Assembly: GCA_002480525.1 (NCBI GenBank)
Contig: DLCH01000016.1
Coordinates: 19,417 to 83,416 of the forward strand
Direction of reading: 5' to 3'
Length of the DNA: 64,000 bases
From: Gammaproteobacteria bacterium UBA7803
GTDB lineage: Bacteria; Pseudomonadota; Gammaproteobacteria; Pseudomonadales; Azotimanducaceae
Below are positions 48,593 to 57,376 of the stretch, in pieces. The position numbers and the translations under genes were made by a program. Within the stretch, counting starts at the first letter, position 1; every line of letters starts with the position of its first letter. The notes under the pieces were generated by a model that saw nothing but the letters and a program-made list of their open reading frames with translations, was not told the DNA's origin and searched no databases.

Positions 48593-48614
48593 GCGGGGCG
48601 GTGCGCCGCCCCGC
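48593..48614. terminator. Bidirectional hairpin between convergent genes
   Basis: GCGGGGCGG (48593-48601) and CCGCCCCGC (48606-48614) form a perfect 9-bp stem with loop TGCG. It lies between the stops of the dioxygenase and FAD-oxidase genes, so it can serve both strands. Confidence 0.6.
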
Positions 48615-48620
48615 GCTTCA

Positions 48621-50006
48621 CTAGGGCGCGATGTTGTGATTCACCCGGAACAGGTTGTCCGGGTCCCAGCGGCGCTTGATCTCCACCAGCCGGGCCATGT
48701 TGCCGCCGTAGGCTTCGCCGACGCGATCGGCTTCGTCGTCACCGAGGTAGTTCACGTAGGCGCCGGCGCCGAACGGCTGCACGGCGGCGAAGAAGTCCCG
48801 GGTCCAGGCCACGTTGTCCCGGTCCGCTGCCGGATCCGCCCAGCCCGTCCAGATCCCCAGGCTGAACGGCACGCTGCGATGCGGGAAGGCCGTGGCGTCG
48901 GGCGGCACCCGGCCCTGGGCGCCGCCGAGGGGCTCGATGCCGATGATGGTGAAGTCGCCGTGCAGGTCCCGGGCGTAGCGGCACACGGCGTCGATCAGCT
49001 CGTCCGGCAGCCCGGTCAGGTGCTGGGACTTCCAGTAGTAGCGCTGGCCGGTGGGATTGCCGGCGTCGAAGCTGGTCTGCAGCGCGGTGTACGGCATCGC
49101 GTCGATCACCGCCGCGATCGGGCGGCCGAACCCGGCCACGGGCTGCAGCAGCTCGCGGCCGGCGTCGACGTCGTCGGCGTGGCAGCCGACGATGGCGAGC
49201 ACGGGCCGGCCCTGGTGCTCGGCGGGCAGGTCCGGCGGGGCGTTCACCACCATGGCGTAGCAGGCGATGGCGTCCGGCGCGGCTTCGGCGTAGGTCCGGT
49301 AGCGCCGCAGCACGTCCTCGGCCTGGTCGATGGGGTAGAACACCACGGCCGCGGCGACCTCCGGCCCGACCGGATGGAGCTGGAACTCCAGCGACGTCAC
49401 CACCCCGAAGTTGCCGCCGCCGCCGCGCAGCGCCCACATCAGCTCCGGGTTCCGGTCGTCGCTGGCGTGCACCAGCCGGCCGTCGGCCGTCACCAGATCG
49501 GCGGACAGCAGATTGTCGCAGGCGAGGCCGTGGCGCCGGGTCAGATAGCCGATGCCGCCGCCGAGGGTCAGGCCCGCCACGCCGGTGGTGGAGACCACGC
49601 CGCCGGTGCAGGTCAGGCCGAAGGCCTGGGCCTCGTGGTCGAAGTCGCCCCACAGGGTGCCGCCGCCGGCCCGGGCGCGGCGCCGCTCGGGGTCGACGTG
49701 CACCCAGCGCATCGCCGTCAGGTCGAGCATCACGCCGCCGTCGCAGACCGCCTTGCCGCCGACGTTGTGGCCGCCGCCACGCACCGACACCGGCAGACCG
49801 GCGGTCCTGGCGGCGTCGACTGCGGCCATGACGTCGGCCGGCCCGCGACAGCGGGCGATGACCGCCGGGCGGCGGTCGATCATGCCGTTCCAGACCGCCC
49901 GGGCGGCGTCGTAGCCGTCGTCACCCGGCAGCAGCAGCGGCCCGCGATGGCGCTGGCGCAGCGCGTCCAGCGGCGCGCCCTGAAGTATCCCGTCGGCTCG
50001 AGCCAT
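48621..50006 (-). CDS. FAD-linked oxidase with BBE-type C-terminus (PCMH superfamily)
   Basis: 461 residues from ATG 50006. The FAD-binding PCMH domain shows VSVRGGGHNVGGKAVCDGGV with His80 as probable covalent FAD site, GLTLGGGIGYLTRRHGLACD and LRGGGGNFGVVTSLEF. The BBE segment at the end reads RLVEIKRRWDPDNLFRVNHN. The second covalent site of berberine-bridge enzymes (a Cys before VGVxG) is Val/Ser here, so single attachment is expected. These enzymes oxidise sugars, alcohols or alkaloid-like substrates. It is convergent with the dioxygenase. Confidence 0.92.
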   Translation of the reverse strand: MARADGILQGAPLDALRQRHRGPLLLPGDDGYDAARAVWNGMIDRRPAVIARCRGPADVMAAVDAARTAGLPVSVRGGGHNVGGKAVCDGGVMLDLTAMRWVHVDPERRRARAGGGTLWGDFDHEAQAFGLTCTGGVVSTTGVAGLTLGGGIGYLTRRHGLACDNLLSADLVTADGRLVHASDDRNPELMWALRGGGGNFGVVTSLEFQLHPVGPEVAAAVVFYPIDQAEDVLRRYRTYAEAAPDAIACYAMVVNAPPDLPAEHQGRPVLAIVGCHADDVDAGRELLQPVAGFGRPIAAVIDAMPYTALQTSFDAGNPTGQRYYWKSQHLTGLPDELIDAVCRYARDLHGDFTIIGIEPLGGAQGRVPPDATAFPHRSVPFSLGIWTGWADPAADRDNVAWTRDFFAAVQPFGAGAYVNYLGDDEADRVGEAYGGNMARLVEIKRRWDPDNLFRVNHNIAP

Positions 50007-50123
50007 CCCCGGTTCCCCCTCGCCCTGACTACCGGCACGATAGGCGCCGTGGCCGGCGGCGTCTACGGCCGGGAACGACCCGGGTCCGGGGCGCCGTCGC
50101 CAGCAACCGACGGGAGCGGCATC

Positions 50124-50375
50124 GTGACGGACATTCACCGGGCGCTGGCCCTGCTGCGCAGCGGCGACTGGGAAGCCGCCCACGGCATCGTTCAGGAGGA
50201 CGACTCGGTCCTGGCCTGCTGGGCGCACGGCATCGTGCATCTCATGGAGGGTGACGAAGGCAATGCCGGCTACTGGTACCGGCGGGCCGGGCGAGCGCTG
50301 CCACCGGCTTCGGCGGCGCGCATCGATGCGGAGCTGGACGCCCTCGGCGCGGCCCTGTCGGGCGCCCAGCAGTGA
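50124..50375 (+). CDS. Small conserved hypothetical protein
   Basis: 83 residues from GTG 50124 with GGGAG 8 nt upstream. The sequence is soluble and helical: ALALLRSGDWEAAHGIVQED, CWAHGIVHLMEGDEGNAGYW, YRRAGRALP. It resembles a single TPR-like helical hairpin unit, of a kind I recall from other proteobacteria, but no function is known to me. It is convergent with the M16 protease gene, 18 nt away. Confidence 0.7.
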   Translation: MTDIHRALALLRSGDWEAAHGIVQEDDSVLACWAHGIVHLMEGDEGNAGYWYRRAGRALPPASAARIDAELDALGAALSGAQQ

Positions 50376-50393
50376 CCGGCCGGACAACCCGGT

Positions 50394-53276
50394 TCAGCGC
50401 GCCGACTTGAACGCGGGCACGCTCGACACCGGGTCGCCCTCCTCGGGTACGTCCTCGAACCGGCCGGCGCTGTAGACCAGCAGACGGCGGGTGTCGAAGC
50501 GGGCGGCGGCATCGGCGAGGTAGGCGGCCAGGTCGCTGCGGGCGAGCCCGGACACCGCGTCGGCGATCCGCGCGTCGCTGTCGAAGGTGGTCACGTCCAG
50601 CATCAGGTCCTGCCACAGTCGCCGGCCCCGCTCGGCGAGGTTCCGGTCCCGCTCCGTGAGCTCGCTGATCACGCCTGCCTTGTAGGTCTCGAACGTCGCC
50701 TCCGGCATCGCGTCGACGGCGTCGATCTGCCCGGTCAGGAACGCCTGGGTGGCCTGTTCGAGCTCGGCGGGGGAGGCGACCGGCGACTGCACGATGAAGG
50801 CGAGGCCGCCGCGGTCGCGCATGGTCGGGTTGGTGGCCGCGACCACGTAGCCGAGCTGCTGCTCGGTGCGCAGGCTGGTGAAGTAGGCCTGGCCCAGCAC
50901 GGCGGCGGCCAGCGCGCTGCGCGCGCGGCTCTCGAAGCTGTCGTCCGGATCCTGCAGGTACAGCGCCATGGCGGCGTCCTGGTGGTCGACCTCCAGGGCG
51001 TAGCGGTGCGCCGCGGCGACGTCGATCACCTCGGTGCCGGGGCGGGGAAAGGCGCCGAGCGGCAGGTGTTTCTGCAGCACGGCGGCGAGTGCCCAGGCGG
51101 CCTCGACGGGCAGGTTACCGTGGTGCAGGCCGACCACGTGGAACTTCGCCGCGCGGCTGGCGCGCCAGTCCAGCAGGTCCCCGGGGGTCCTGTCGGCGAG
51201 CGCCTCGGCCAGCAGCTCCGGCGGCCAGCGGTTCGACATCAGCAGGTAGGACAGGGCGCCGTAGGCCTGGGTGTACGGGCGCTCGTCGCGGTAGTTGCGC
51301 CAGTCCCGCAGCAGCTCGTCGCGCAGCACGGCGAACCGCTGCGGGTCGACGGTGGCGGACGTCAGCGCGTCGAGCACCGTGGCCAGCAGCGTGAGCTGCT
51401 TGTCGCTGTAGCCGGCGATGGACACCTGGAAGCCGTGGCCGTCGACGTCGATACCGTAGCCGAGGCCGGCCAGATAGGCCGGATAGGCCGCCTCGTTGAG
51501 GGCGTCCCGCACGATCCGGGCGTAGAGCGTGGCCATGGCCAGGTCTTCCGGCGTGCGGATGCCGCCGGGGACGCCGAGGGACAGGTACAGGTTGGCCCGG
51601 GGCGTGCCGAAGGCAGTGTCCCGGTCCGACCACAGGACCAGGCCCGGCCGGGCCACCGCCGGCTTCGGCGGCTCGGCGTCGTCGGCGAACACCTCCAGAT
51701 TCTGGGGCAGATACGGGTTCGGCGGCGGCAGCGCCAGCGCCTCGCTGGCCACGTCCGCGCGGGCGGGCGTGCCGGGCTCGACGTCGTAGGGCACGTCGAA
51801 CCAGGGTTCCCGCCGGGTGACCGGCACGTCCGGCCCGGCCACCTCCATGATCAGGTTGTCCGGCGTCAGCGCGTCGATGTAGCGCTGGATGAGGCCGGGA
51901 TCGAACTCGGTCATCAGGTAGGGCGCCACCAGCACGTCCTCGGGCGGATAGTCGAGAAACCGGGGCGCGACCTGGTAGACGAACGCCGTGGCCGACGACT
52001 GCTCCTGGAAGCGGAAGCCCAGCTCCGCCATCCGTGCCTGTTCCTGATAGCGCCAGGCTTCCGGCGCATTCGAGCGCAGCAGCGCGACGTAGTCGAACAG
52101 GGTGTCGGTGATGGCGTCGAGGTTGCGGTAGCCGTCGTCGGTCAGCTCGATGTCGACCACCAGCAGGCTGTTGCGGTCGTCGTAGGAACCGGTGCCGGCG
52201 GCCAGGGACTCGATCCAGCCCCGGGCCTGGAGCTGCTGATACAGGCTTCCCTGCCCCTCGTGCCCCAGCAGGTTGCTGACGTACTCCGCCGGCTTCTGGC
52301 GATAGTAGGGTTCGATGCCCGGCACGGGGAAGTTGTAGGAGACCTTGTAGCCGTCCTTGACCGTGCGGTAGCGGACCGTGGCGGGAAGCTGGCCGTCCGC
52401 GAACAGCGCCGCGTCGATCGGCGCCGGACCGGCGTTGCGGTTCTCGATGCCGGCGAAGGTGGGCGCGATCCACCCGGCCATGGCGTCGAGGGGCTCGTTG
52501 GAGAGGGCCACGAGCACCATCTGGTCGGCGGAGTAGTGGGTCTCGAAGAACGCCACCAGCGCGTCCCGCACGCCGTCGTCCAGGGTCTCCAGGCTGCCGA
52601 TGCTGAAGCGCGATTCCGGATGGGCCGGGTTCATCACCTGCTTCATCACCGCCTGGCCGCGCCAGCCGTCCGCCTTGAGCTGAAGCTGGTATTCCGAGTG
52701 CACGGCGTTCTTTTCCCGGGCCACGTAGTCGGCGTCGAACAGCGGGCTGATGAAGAACTGGGCGAACCGGTCCATGGCGTCCGGGAACGCTTCGGGCGCG
52801 ATGTCGAAGAAGTAGTTGGTGTGGTCGCCCGCGGTGTAGGCGTTGGAGGAGCCGCCGTGGCGGGCGACGAACGCCTGGTAGCCGTCGACCTCGGGGTACT
52901 TTTCGGTGCCGATGAACAGCATGTGCTCGAGGAAGTGGGCGAGCCCCGGATAGGCGTCGGGCTCGTGGTAGCTGCCGCGGAACACGGTGAGCGACGCGGC
53001 CGCCTTGTCGGTGGCGGGATCGGAAACGAGCAGCATCCGCAGGCCGTTGTCGAGGGTCAGGAACCGGTAGTCCCGGTCGTCGTTGGGGCTGCGGCGGATC
53101 TCGACGGCGTCGTCCGGCGCCGCGCGGGCCGCCGGCGCGGCGGCCGGGGACGGCCGTGCCGGCGCGTCCTCGCTGCGGTTCTCCACCGGCGCCGGCGGCG
53201 CCGCGGTGCACGCGGCGAGCAGCAGCGCGCCGAGCAGCAGGGCGGGGCGGGGGATGAGACGAACGAGGTCGGTCAC
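50394..53276 (-). CDS. Pitrilysin-like M16 zinc metalloprotease, predicted lipoprotein
   Basis: 960 residues, close to the 962 of E. coli PtrA. The inverted zinc motif is HFLEH (His114, Glu117, His118), with the distal zinc ligand Glu in KNAVHSEYQ. The whole four-domain insulinase layout is present up to the C-terminal lobe. The start is set at GTG 53276 because GGAGG lies 8 nt upstream; GTG 53291 is less likely. The N-terminus ends in LLLAAC (Cys23), a lipobox, and a long Pro/Ala/Arg-rich linker follows. It degrades peptides, probably tethered in the periplasm. Confidence 0.92.
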   Translation of the reverse strand: MTDLVRLIPRPALLLGALLLAACTAAPPAPVENRSEDAPARPSPAAAPAARAAPDDAVEIRRSPNDDRDYRFLTLDNGLRMLLVSDPATDKAAASLTVFRGSYHEPDAYPGLAHFLEHMLFIGTEKYPEVDGYQAFVARHGGSSNAYTAGDHTNYFFDIAPEAFPDAMDRFAQFFISPLFDADYVAREKNAVHSEYQLQLKADGWRGQAVMKQVMNPAHPESRFSIGSLETLDDGVRDALVAFFETHYSADQMVLVALSNEPLDAMAGWIAPTFAGIENRNAGPAPIDAALFADGQLPATVRYRTVKDGYKVSYNFPVPGIEPYYRQKPAEYVSNLLGHEGQGSLYQQLQARGWIESLAAGTGSYDDRNSLLVVDIELTDDGYRNLDAITDTLFDYVALLRSNAPEAWRYQEQARMAELGFRFQEQSSATAFVYQVAPRFLDYPPEDVLVAPYLMTEFDPGLIQRYIDALTPDNLIMEVAGPDVPVTRREPWFDVPYDVEPGTPARADVASEALALPPPNPYLPQNLEVFADDAEPPKPAVARPGLVLWSDRDTAFGTPRANLYLSLGVPGGIRTPEDLAMATLYARIVRDALNEAAYPAYLAGLGYGIDVDGHGFQVSIAGYSDKQLTLLATVLDALTSATVDPQRFAVLRDELLRDWRNYRDERPYTQAYGALSYLLMSNRWPPELLAEALADRTPGDLLDWRASRAAKFHVVGLHHGNLPVEAAWALAAVLQKHLPLGAFPRPGTEVIDVAAAHRYALEVDHQDAAMALYLQDPDDSFESRARSALAAAVLGQAYFTSLRTEQQLGYVVAATNPTMRDRGGLAFIVQSPVASPAELEQATQAFLTGQIDAVDAMPEATFETYKAGVISELTERDRNLAERGRRLWQDLMLDVTTFDSDARIADAVSGLARSDLAAYLADAAARFDTRRLLVYSAGRFEDVPEEGDPVSSVPAFKSAR

Positions 53277-53369
53277 AGGCGAAACCTCCACAGCGCTGTA
53301 ACGGCCGGTCGACGGGCGAACGGCGGATTATACGTGCTTTCCAGCGGGGATTCGGACAGAGTAACCAGC

Positions 53370-54365
53370 GTGAAGTTGCAGACCATGCTCGAAGCGCTGG
53401 GGTTGCCCGGGACGGATCCGATCGCCCGCCGGCTGGCCGGCGCCCAGCCCGAGGGGCCGCCGGACTGGATGCACCTGGCCGCCGCGGTGGCCCGGTCGCT
53501 GATGCCGCCGGCTGCCGCTGCCGCGCCAGGGGCCGCCGGTGCGCCCTGGCGGTGCTGGGGCGAAGATCCGCTGCCCCTGGTGTTCGGTGTGGCCGGCGGT
53601 CAGGGTTCCGGCAAGAGCACCTTCTCCCGTCAGCTCGTCGCCGCCCTCACCGCGTCCGGGGCGCGGGCGGTGTCCTGCTCCCTCGACGACTTCTATCTGT
53701 CGAAGGCGCGGCGCCTGGATCTGGCGCGGCGCGTCCATCCCCTGCTGGCCACCCGCGGCGTGCCCGGCACCCACGATGTCGACGCCCTGTCCGGCGTCAT
53801 CGCCGGTCTGGGAACGCCAGGCGTCGTGTCCCTGCCCGGGTTCGACAAGGGCGCGGACGACCCCGTGCCGGCGGACCGCCGGCGCTTCGTCGAGGCGCCT
53901 GTCGACATGCTGGTGCTGGAAGGATGGTGCGTGGGGGCCCGGCCCCAGGCGGACGCGGACCTGGCCGAGCCGGTCAACGCGCTGGAGCGCGCCGAGGACC
54001 CGGACGGGCGCTGGCGCCGTTACGTCAACGCCGCTCTGGCCGGGGACTACGCGGCCGTGTGGGCCCGGCTCGATGCGCTGATGTTCATCGAGGTGCCCGG
54101 TCTCGACGCGGTGCGCCGCTGGCGCACGCAGCAGGAGCAGGCCCTGCCCGCCGGGCAGCGCATGGACGGCGCCGCCATCGAGCGGTTCGTGGCCCATTAC
54201 GAGCGGCTGACCCGGGCGATGCGCGCCGACCTGCCGGCGCGGGCTTCGCTGCACGTGCGCCTGGACGACGATCACCGGATCGCGGCGCTGCGCGCCGGCC
54301 CGCGGCGAACGGCGCCCGACCGCCGCCCCGGCCCCCACGGCTATTCAGAGTCCATTCAGCGATAG
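53370..54365 (+). CDS. D-glycerate 3-kinase-like P-loop kinase (COG4240 type)
   Basis: 331 residues from GTG 53370. Walker A GVAGGQGSGKSTFSRQL, then SLDDFYLSKARRLDLARRVH, RGVPGTHDVDAL, LPGFDKGADDPVP and VLEGWCVGARPQ. These motifs match the plant/cyanobacterial glycerate kinase and yeast Tda10 group related to uridine kinase. An N-terminal domain of about 65 residues precedes the P-loop. The substrate is inferred from the family. It is divergent from the M16 gene. The ribosome site is weak, and ATG 53385 is an alternative start. Confidence 0.82.
   Translation: MKLQTMLEALGLPGTDPIARRLAGAQPEGPPDWMHLAAAVARSLMPPAAAAAPGAAGAPWRCWGEDPLPLVFGVAGGQGSGKSTFSRQLVAALTASGARAVSCSLDDFYLSKARRLDLARRVHPLLATRGVPGTHDVDALSGVIAGLGTPGVVSLPGFDKGADDPVPADRRRFVEAPVDMLVLEGWCVGARPQADADLAEPVNALERAEDPDGRWRRYVNAALAGDYAAVWARLDALMFIEVPGLDAVRRWRTQQEQALPAGQRMDGAAIERFVAHYERLTRAMRADLPARASLHVRLDDDHRIAALRAGPRRTAPDRRPGPHGYSESIQR
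54343..54359 (+). promoter_or_regulatory. Direct repeat typical of OmpR-family regulator sites
   Basis: ATTCAG (54343-54348) is repeated at 54354-54359 after a 5-nt gap (11-bp period, one helical turn). This is the architecture of PhoP/PmrA/CpxR boxes. It overlaps the end of the glycerate-kinase gene and lies 55 nt before the glycine-zipper gene, upstream of the two-component genes. Confidence 0.5.
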
Positions 54366-54414
54366 CCACCCACAATGCCTCCCGCATCAAGCAGGTTTCC
54401 GTGGAGGTAGAACG

Positions 54415-54942
54415 ATGATCGGTGCACGCATGGTGAGCGCAGCGGCAGTGGCGGCCCTGGTGCCGTCGATGGCCCTGGCCGACAGCCGCTATCAGTATGC
54501 CGAGGTGCTGGCCTCGGACCCGATCTACGAGACGGTGTCCTATTCCGTGCCGGTGGAGCAGTGCCGGCTCGAGGACGTGCCCTACCGGGAGGACCGGGGT
54601 CACCGGTCGGCGACCGGACCCATCGTCGGCGCCATCATCGGCGGCGCCCTGGGCAATGCCGTCGGCCACAAGAAGCGCAACAAGCAGGTCGGCACCGCCG
54701 TGGGGGCGATCCTCGGCGGCAGCATCGGCGCCGACATCGCGCGCCGCCAGCGGGAGCGCGACGGCTACGTGCGCTACACCACCCGGGAGGTCTGCGACAC
54801 CACCTACGAGGAACGCTACGAGGAGCAGGTGACGGGCTACCGGGTGACCTACCGCTACGCCGGCGAGACCTATCGCACCACCCTCGACCGTGACCCCGGC
54901 GCGTCCCTGCGGGTGCGTGTCAACGTGACGCCGGTCGGTTGA
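54415..54942 (+). CDS. Glycine-zipper 2TM domain envelope protein
   Basis: 175 residues from ATG 54415 with a GGAGG ribosome site. Signal peptide (VSAAAVAALVPSMALADS) and then a glycine zipper (GPIVGAIIGGALGNAVGHKK and GTAVGAILGGSIGADIARRQ) as in the Rickettsia 17-kDa antigen and SlyB-like proteins. A Tyr/Thr-rich beta end follows (EQVTGYRVTYRYAGETYRTT). Such proteins sit in the outer membrane or periplasm and are often under envelope-stress control. Its position in front of a PhoP/PhoQ-like pair fits that. Confidence 0.87.
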   Translation: MIGARMVSAAAVAALVPSMALADSRYQYAEVLASDPIYETVSYSVPVEQCRLEDVPYREDRGHRSATGPIVGAIIGGALGNAVGHKKRNKQVGTAVGAILGGSIGADIARRQRERDGYVRYTTREVCDTTYEERYEEQVTGYRVTYRYAGETYRTTLDRDPGASLRVRVNVTPVG

Positions 54943-54966
54943 GGCCCCGGGCCACTGGCGTAGAAT
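54939..54966 (+). promoter_or_regulatory. Candidate sigma-70 promoter of the PepSY / two-component operon
   Basis: TTGAGG (54939-54944), overlapping the preceding stop codon, and TAGAAT (54961-54966) are 16 nt apart (4/6 and 5/6 matches). Transcription would begin near 54973, which matters for choosing the start of the next gene. Confidence 0.5.
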
Positions 54967-54993
54967 TCGAGCATGCAGTCACGGCGCGGACCC

Positions 54994-55326
54994 ATGACCA
55001 GACCCAGCCCAGCCCGGCGTACCCGCCGGCCCGCCCCGTGGCGGGCCGTGGCCGCCCTCGCCCTGGTCTGCGGGCTGCTGCCGGGGATGGCGTCGGCCGC
55101 ACCGGACTGGCGGTCGGACGCCCTGGAGCCCAACACGCTGGTGCGTCCGCCCGGCATCACCGTGGAGCGGTGCGCCAACATCGTGCGCCGGGAGACCGGC
55201 GGCCGCGTGCTATCGGCCACGCCGGTGGAGCGCGGCGGACGGCGCGGCTGCGAGGTCCGGGTGCTGGTGGACGGCAAGCGGGTCCGCAGCCTGTTCGTCG
55301 ACAGCCAGGGCCGCATCCGCGACTGA
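54994..55326 (+). CDS. Small secreted PepSY-domain protein
   Basis: 110 residues from ATG 54994. The in-frame ATG 54973 would lie at the predicted transcription start and is kept as an alternative. A strongly basic signal peptide (RTRRPAPWRAVAALALVCGL, cleavage near ASA) precedes a PepSY-like module (VRRETGGRVLSATPVERG, CEVRVLVDGKRVRSLFVDSQ). PepSY proteins inhibit or sense proteases and often accompany envelope two-component systems. The regulator gene follows after 10 nt. Confidence 0.82.
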   Translation: MTRPSPARRTRRPAPWRAVAALALVCGLLPGMASAAPDWRSDALEPNTLVRPPGITVERCANIVRRETGGRVLSATPVERGGRRGCEVRVLVDGKRVRSLFVDSQGRIRD

Positions 55327-55336
55327 GGAACGAGCC

Positions 55337-56020
55337 ATGCGAATACTCATCGTCGAGGACGAGGCCGAGCTGCAGCGCCAGCTCAGGGACAAGCTCAAGA
55401 GCGGCGGCTTCGTGGTGGACACCGCCGAGGACGGCGAGGAAGGTCTGTACTACGGCCGCGAGTACGACTACGAGGCCGCGGTCGTCGACCTCGGGCTGCC
55501 GAAGCTCGGCGGCATCGACCTGATCCGGCGGCTGCGCGAGGACGACCGGCGCTTCCCCATCCTGATCCTCACCGCCCGGGGCCACTGGCAGGACAAGGTC
55601 GAGGGGCTGGAGGCCGGCGCCGACGACTATCTCACCAAGCCGTTCCAGATGGAGGAACTGCTGGCGCGGATCAACGCGCTGGTGCGTCGCGCCGCGGGCT
55701 ATGCCTCGCCCGTGATGGCGAGCGGGCCCATCGCCCTGGACACGGCCAAGAAGGAGCTGCGGCTCAACGACGACCCGGTGGAGCTTACCGCCTACGAATA
55801 CCGGGTGCTCGAGTACCTGATGCTCAATCCCGGCCGGGTGGTGTCCAAGGCCGAGCTCACCGACCATCTCTACGAGCAGGACTTCGAGCGCGACAGCAAC
55901 GTCATCGAAGTGTTCGTCGGCCGGCTGCGCAAGAAGCTCGACCCCCACAACCCGATCCGCACCGTGCGCGGCCAGGGTTACCGGTTCACCGAGGAGTACG
56001 CCGGGGAGGGTGGTGGTTGA
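55337..56020 (+). CDS. PhoP-like OmpR-family response regulator
   Basis: 227 residues. Receiver with E7-D8, phospho-acceptor Asp51 in VVDLGLPKLGG, the T of ILTARG and K of LTKPF. The winged helix ends with FVGRLRKKLDP and VRGQGYRF. It closely follows the PhoP/QseB pattern. The stop overlaps the TTG start of the sensor gene (TTGA). The direct repeat at 54343-54359 is a likely site. Confidence 0.94.
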   Translation: MRILIVEDEAELQRQLRDKLKSGGFVVDTAEDGEEGLYYGREYDYEAAVVDLGLPKLGGIDLIRRLREDDRRFPILILTARGHWQDKVEGLEAGADDYLTKPFQMEELLARINALVRRAAGYASPVMASGPIALDTAKKELRLNDDPVELTAYEYRVLEYLMLNPGRVVSKAELTDHLYEQDFERDSNVIEVFVGRLRKKLDPHNPIRTVRGQGYRFTEEYAGEGGG

Positions 56021-57375
56021 GGGCCGGCATTCAGGCCCGGCTGCTGCTCACCACCACGCTGGTTCTCGGCACTTCCCTGACCCTGGCGGGTCTCGTCCTC
56101 GACCGCTCGGTGCGGCTGTCGACCCTGTCCGGGGCCGAGGAGCAGCTCCGGCTCGTCATCTACTCCCTGATGGGCGCCGTCGAGACCGCCGATGCCCGGC
56201 TGGGCGTGCCGGACCCGCTGCCGGAGCCGCGGCTCGGCCAGGCCGAGAGCGGGCTGTACGCCTGGATCACCGGCGCTGACGGCAGCCTGCGCTGGCGGTC
56301 GCCGTCCGTGGTCACCGGCGACGTCGGCCCGCCGGCCATGGCCGGCGGCCTGGAGCCCGGCGAGTTCCGCTTTCTCGACGAGCCCGACGCCCAGAACGGC
56401 CTGCTGCGGCTGGCCTACGCGGTGATCTGGGAGGACGCCGGCGACCGCAGCGGCGAATCGGTGCTGACCTTCCACGTCGCCGCCGACTGGACGCCGTTCC
56501 GGGCCACCATCCAGAGCTTCCGGCGCAATCTGTACGTGGGCATCGCGCTGGTGACGGCCCTGTTCGTCGTGGCCCAGGTGCTGGCGGTGCGCTGGGGGCT
56601 GCGGCCGCTGCGCACCATGGCCCAGGAAGTCCGGGAGATGGAGGAGGGCCGGCGTCAGCGCCTGTCGGAAGCCTATCCGGTGGAGCTGACCGGCCTGGCC
56701 CAGAATCTCGACCGCTTCGTCGCCCACGAGGAGCGCAGCCGCAGCCGTTACCGCAAGGCCATGGAGGACCTGGCCCACAGCCTGAAGACGCCCCTGGCGG
56801 TGATCCGCAACGCCCTGGAACGGGTGCCCGAGGACCCGCGGACGCTGCTGACGGAGCAGCTCGACCGCATGCAGAGCACGGTGACCCACCAGCTCTCCCG
56901 GGCGTCGGTCACCGGGCCGGTGATCGTCGGCCGGCCGGTCGACGTGGGCGGACTGGTGGACCGGCTGCTGCGGGCCCTGACCATCGCCTACCGGGACCGG
57001 CCCATCGACGTCGAGGTGGATCTGCCGCAGCCGTGCCGGGTGCGCGGCGACGAGCGCGACATCATGGAGATCCTCGGCAATCTGCTGGAGAACGCCTTCA
57101 AGTACACCCGCTCCCGGGTGCGCATCGGCGGCGCCGTGGACGGCGGGCTGACCCTCACCGTGGAGGACGACGGGCCCGGCATTCCGGCCGAGGTGCGGCG
57201 CGCCGTGCTGGACCGGGGCACCCGGGCCGACGAGGTGCAGCAGGGACAGGGCATCGGCCTGTCGGTGGTGGCGGAGCTGGTGGAGCTCTATCACGGCGCC
57301 CTGCGCATCGAGGAGAGCGGCCTCGGCGGCGCCCGGCTGGTGCTCACGCTGCCGGTGGCGCGGCAGACGTCGTGA
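56017..57375 (+). CDS. PhoQ-like sensor histidine kinase
   Basis: 452 residues from TTG 56017, after a GGGAGG-rich stretch. Membrane helices at about 6-26 and 170-192 enclose a periplasmic sensor of about 140 residues. A HAMP-like linker (WGLRPLRTMAQEVREMEEGR) and the phospho-acceptor box DLAHSLKTPLAVI (His254) follow. The ATPase has N-box LLENAFKYTRSRV, G1 DDGPGI and G2 GQGIGLSVV. The sensor domain lacks an obvious acidic patch by eye, so Mg2+ sensing should not be assumed. It is co-translated with the regulator. Confidence 0.93.
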   Translation: MRAGIQARLLLTTTLVLGTSLTLAGLVLDRSVRLSTLSGAEEQLRLVIYSLMGAVETADARLGVPDPLPEPRLGQAESGLYAWITGADGSLRWRSPSVVTGDVGPPAMAGGLEPGEFRFLDEPDAQNGLLRLAYAVIWEDAGDRSGESVLTFHVAADWTPFRATIQSFRRNLYVGIALVTALFVVAQVLAVRWGLRPLRTMAQEVREMEEGRRQRLSEAYPVELTGLAQNLDRFVAHEERSRSRYRKAMEDLAHSLKTPLAVIRNALERVPEDPRTLLTEQLDRMQSTVTHQLSRASVTGPVIVGRPVDVGGLVDRLLRALTIAYRDRPIDVEVDLPQPCRVRGDERDIMEILGNLLENAFKYTRSRVRIGGAVDGGLTLTVEDDGPGIPAEVRRAVLDRGTRADEVQQGQGIGLSVVAELVELYHGALRIEESGLGGARLVLTLPVARQTS

Positions 57376-57376
57376 A

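Noticed and set aside
48621..50006. Bicovalent FAD attachment as in berberine bridge enzyme
   Set aside because: The Cys expected before the VGVxG-like segment is replaced (GGVVSTTGVAGL); only the His80 site is present.
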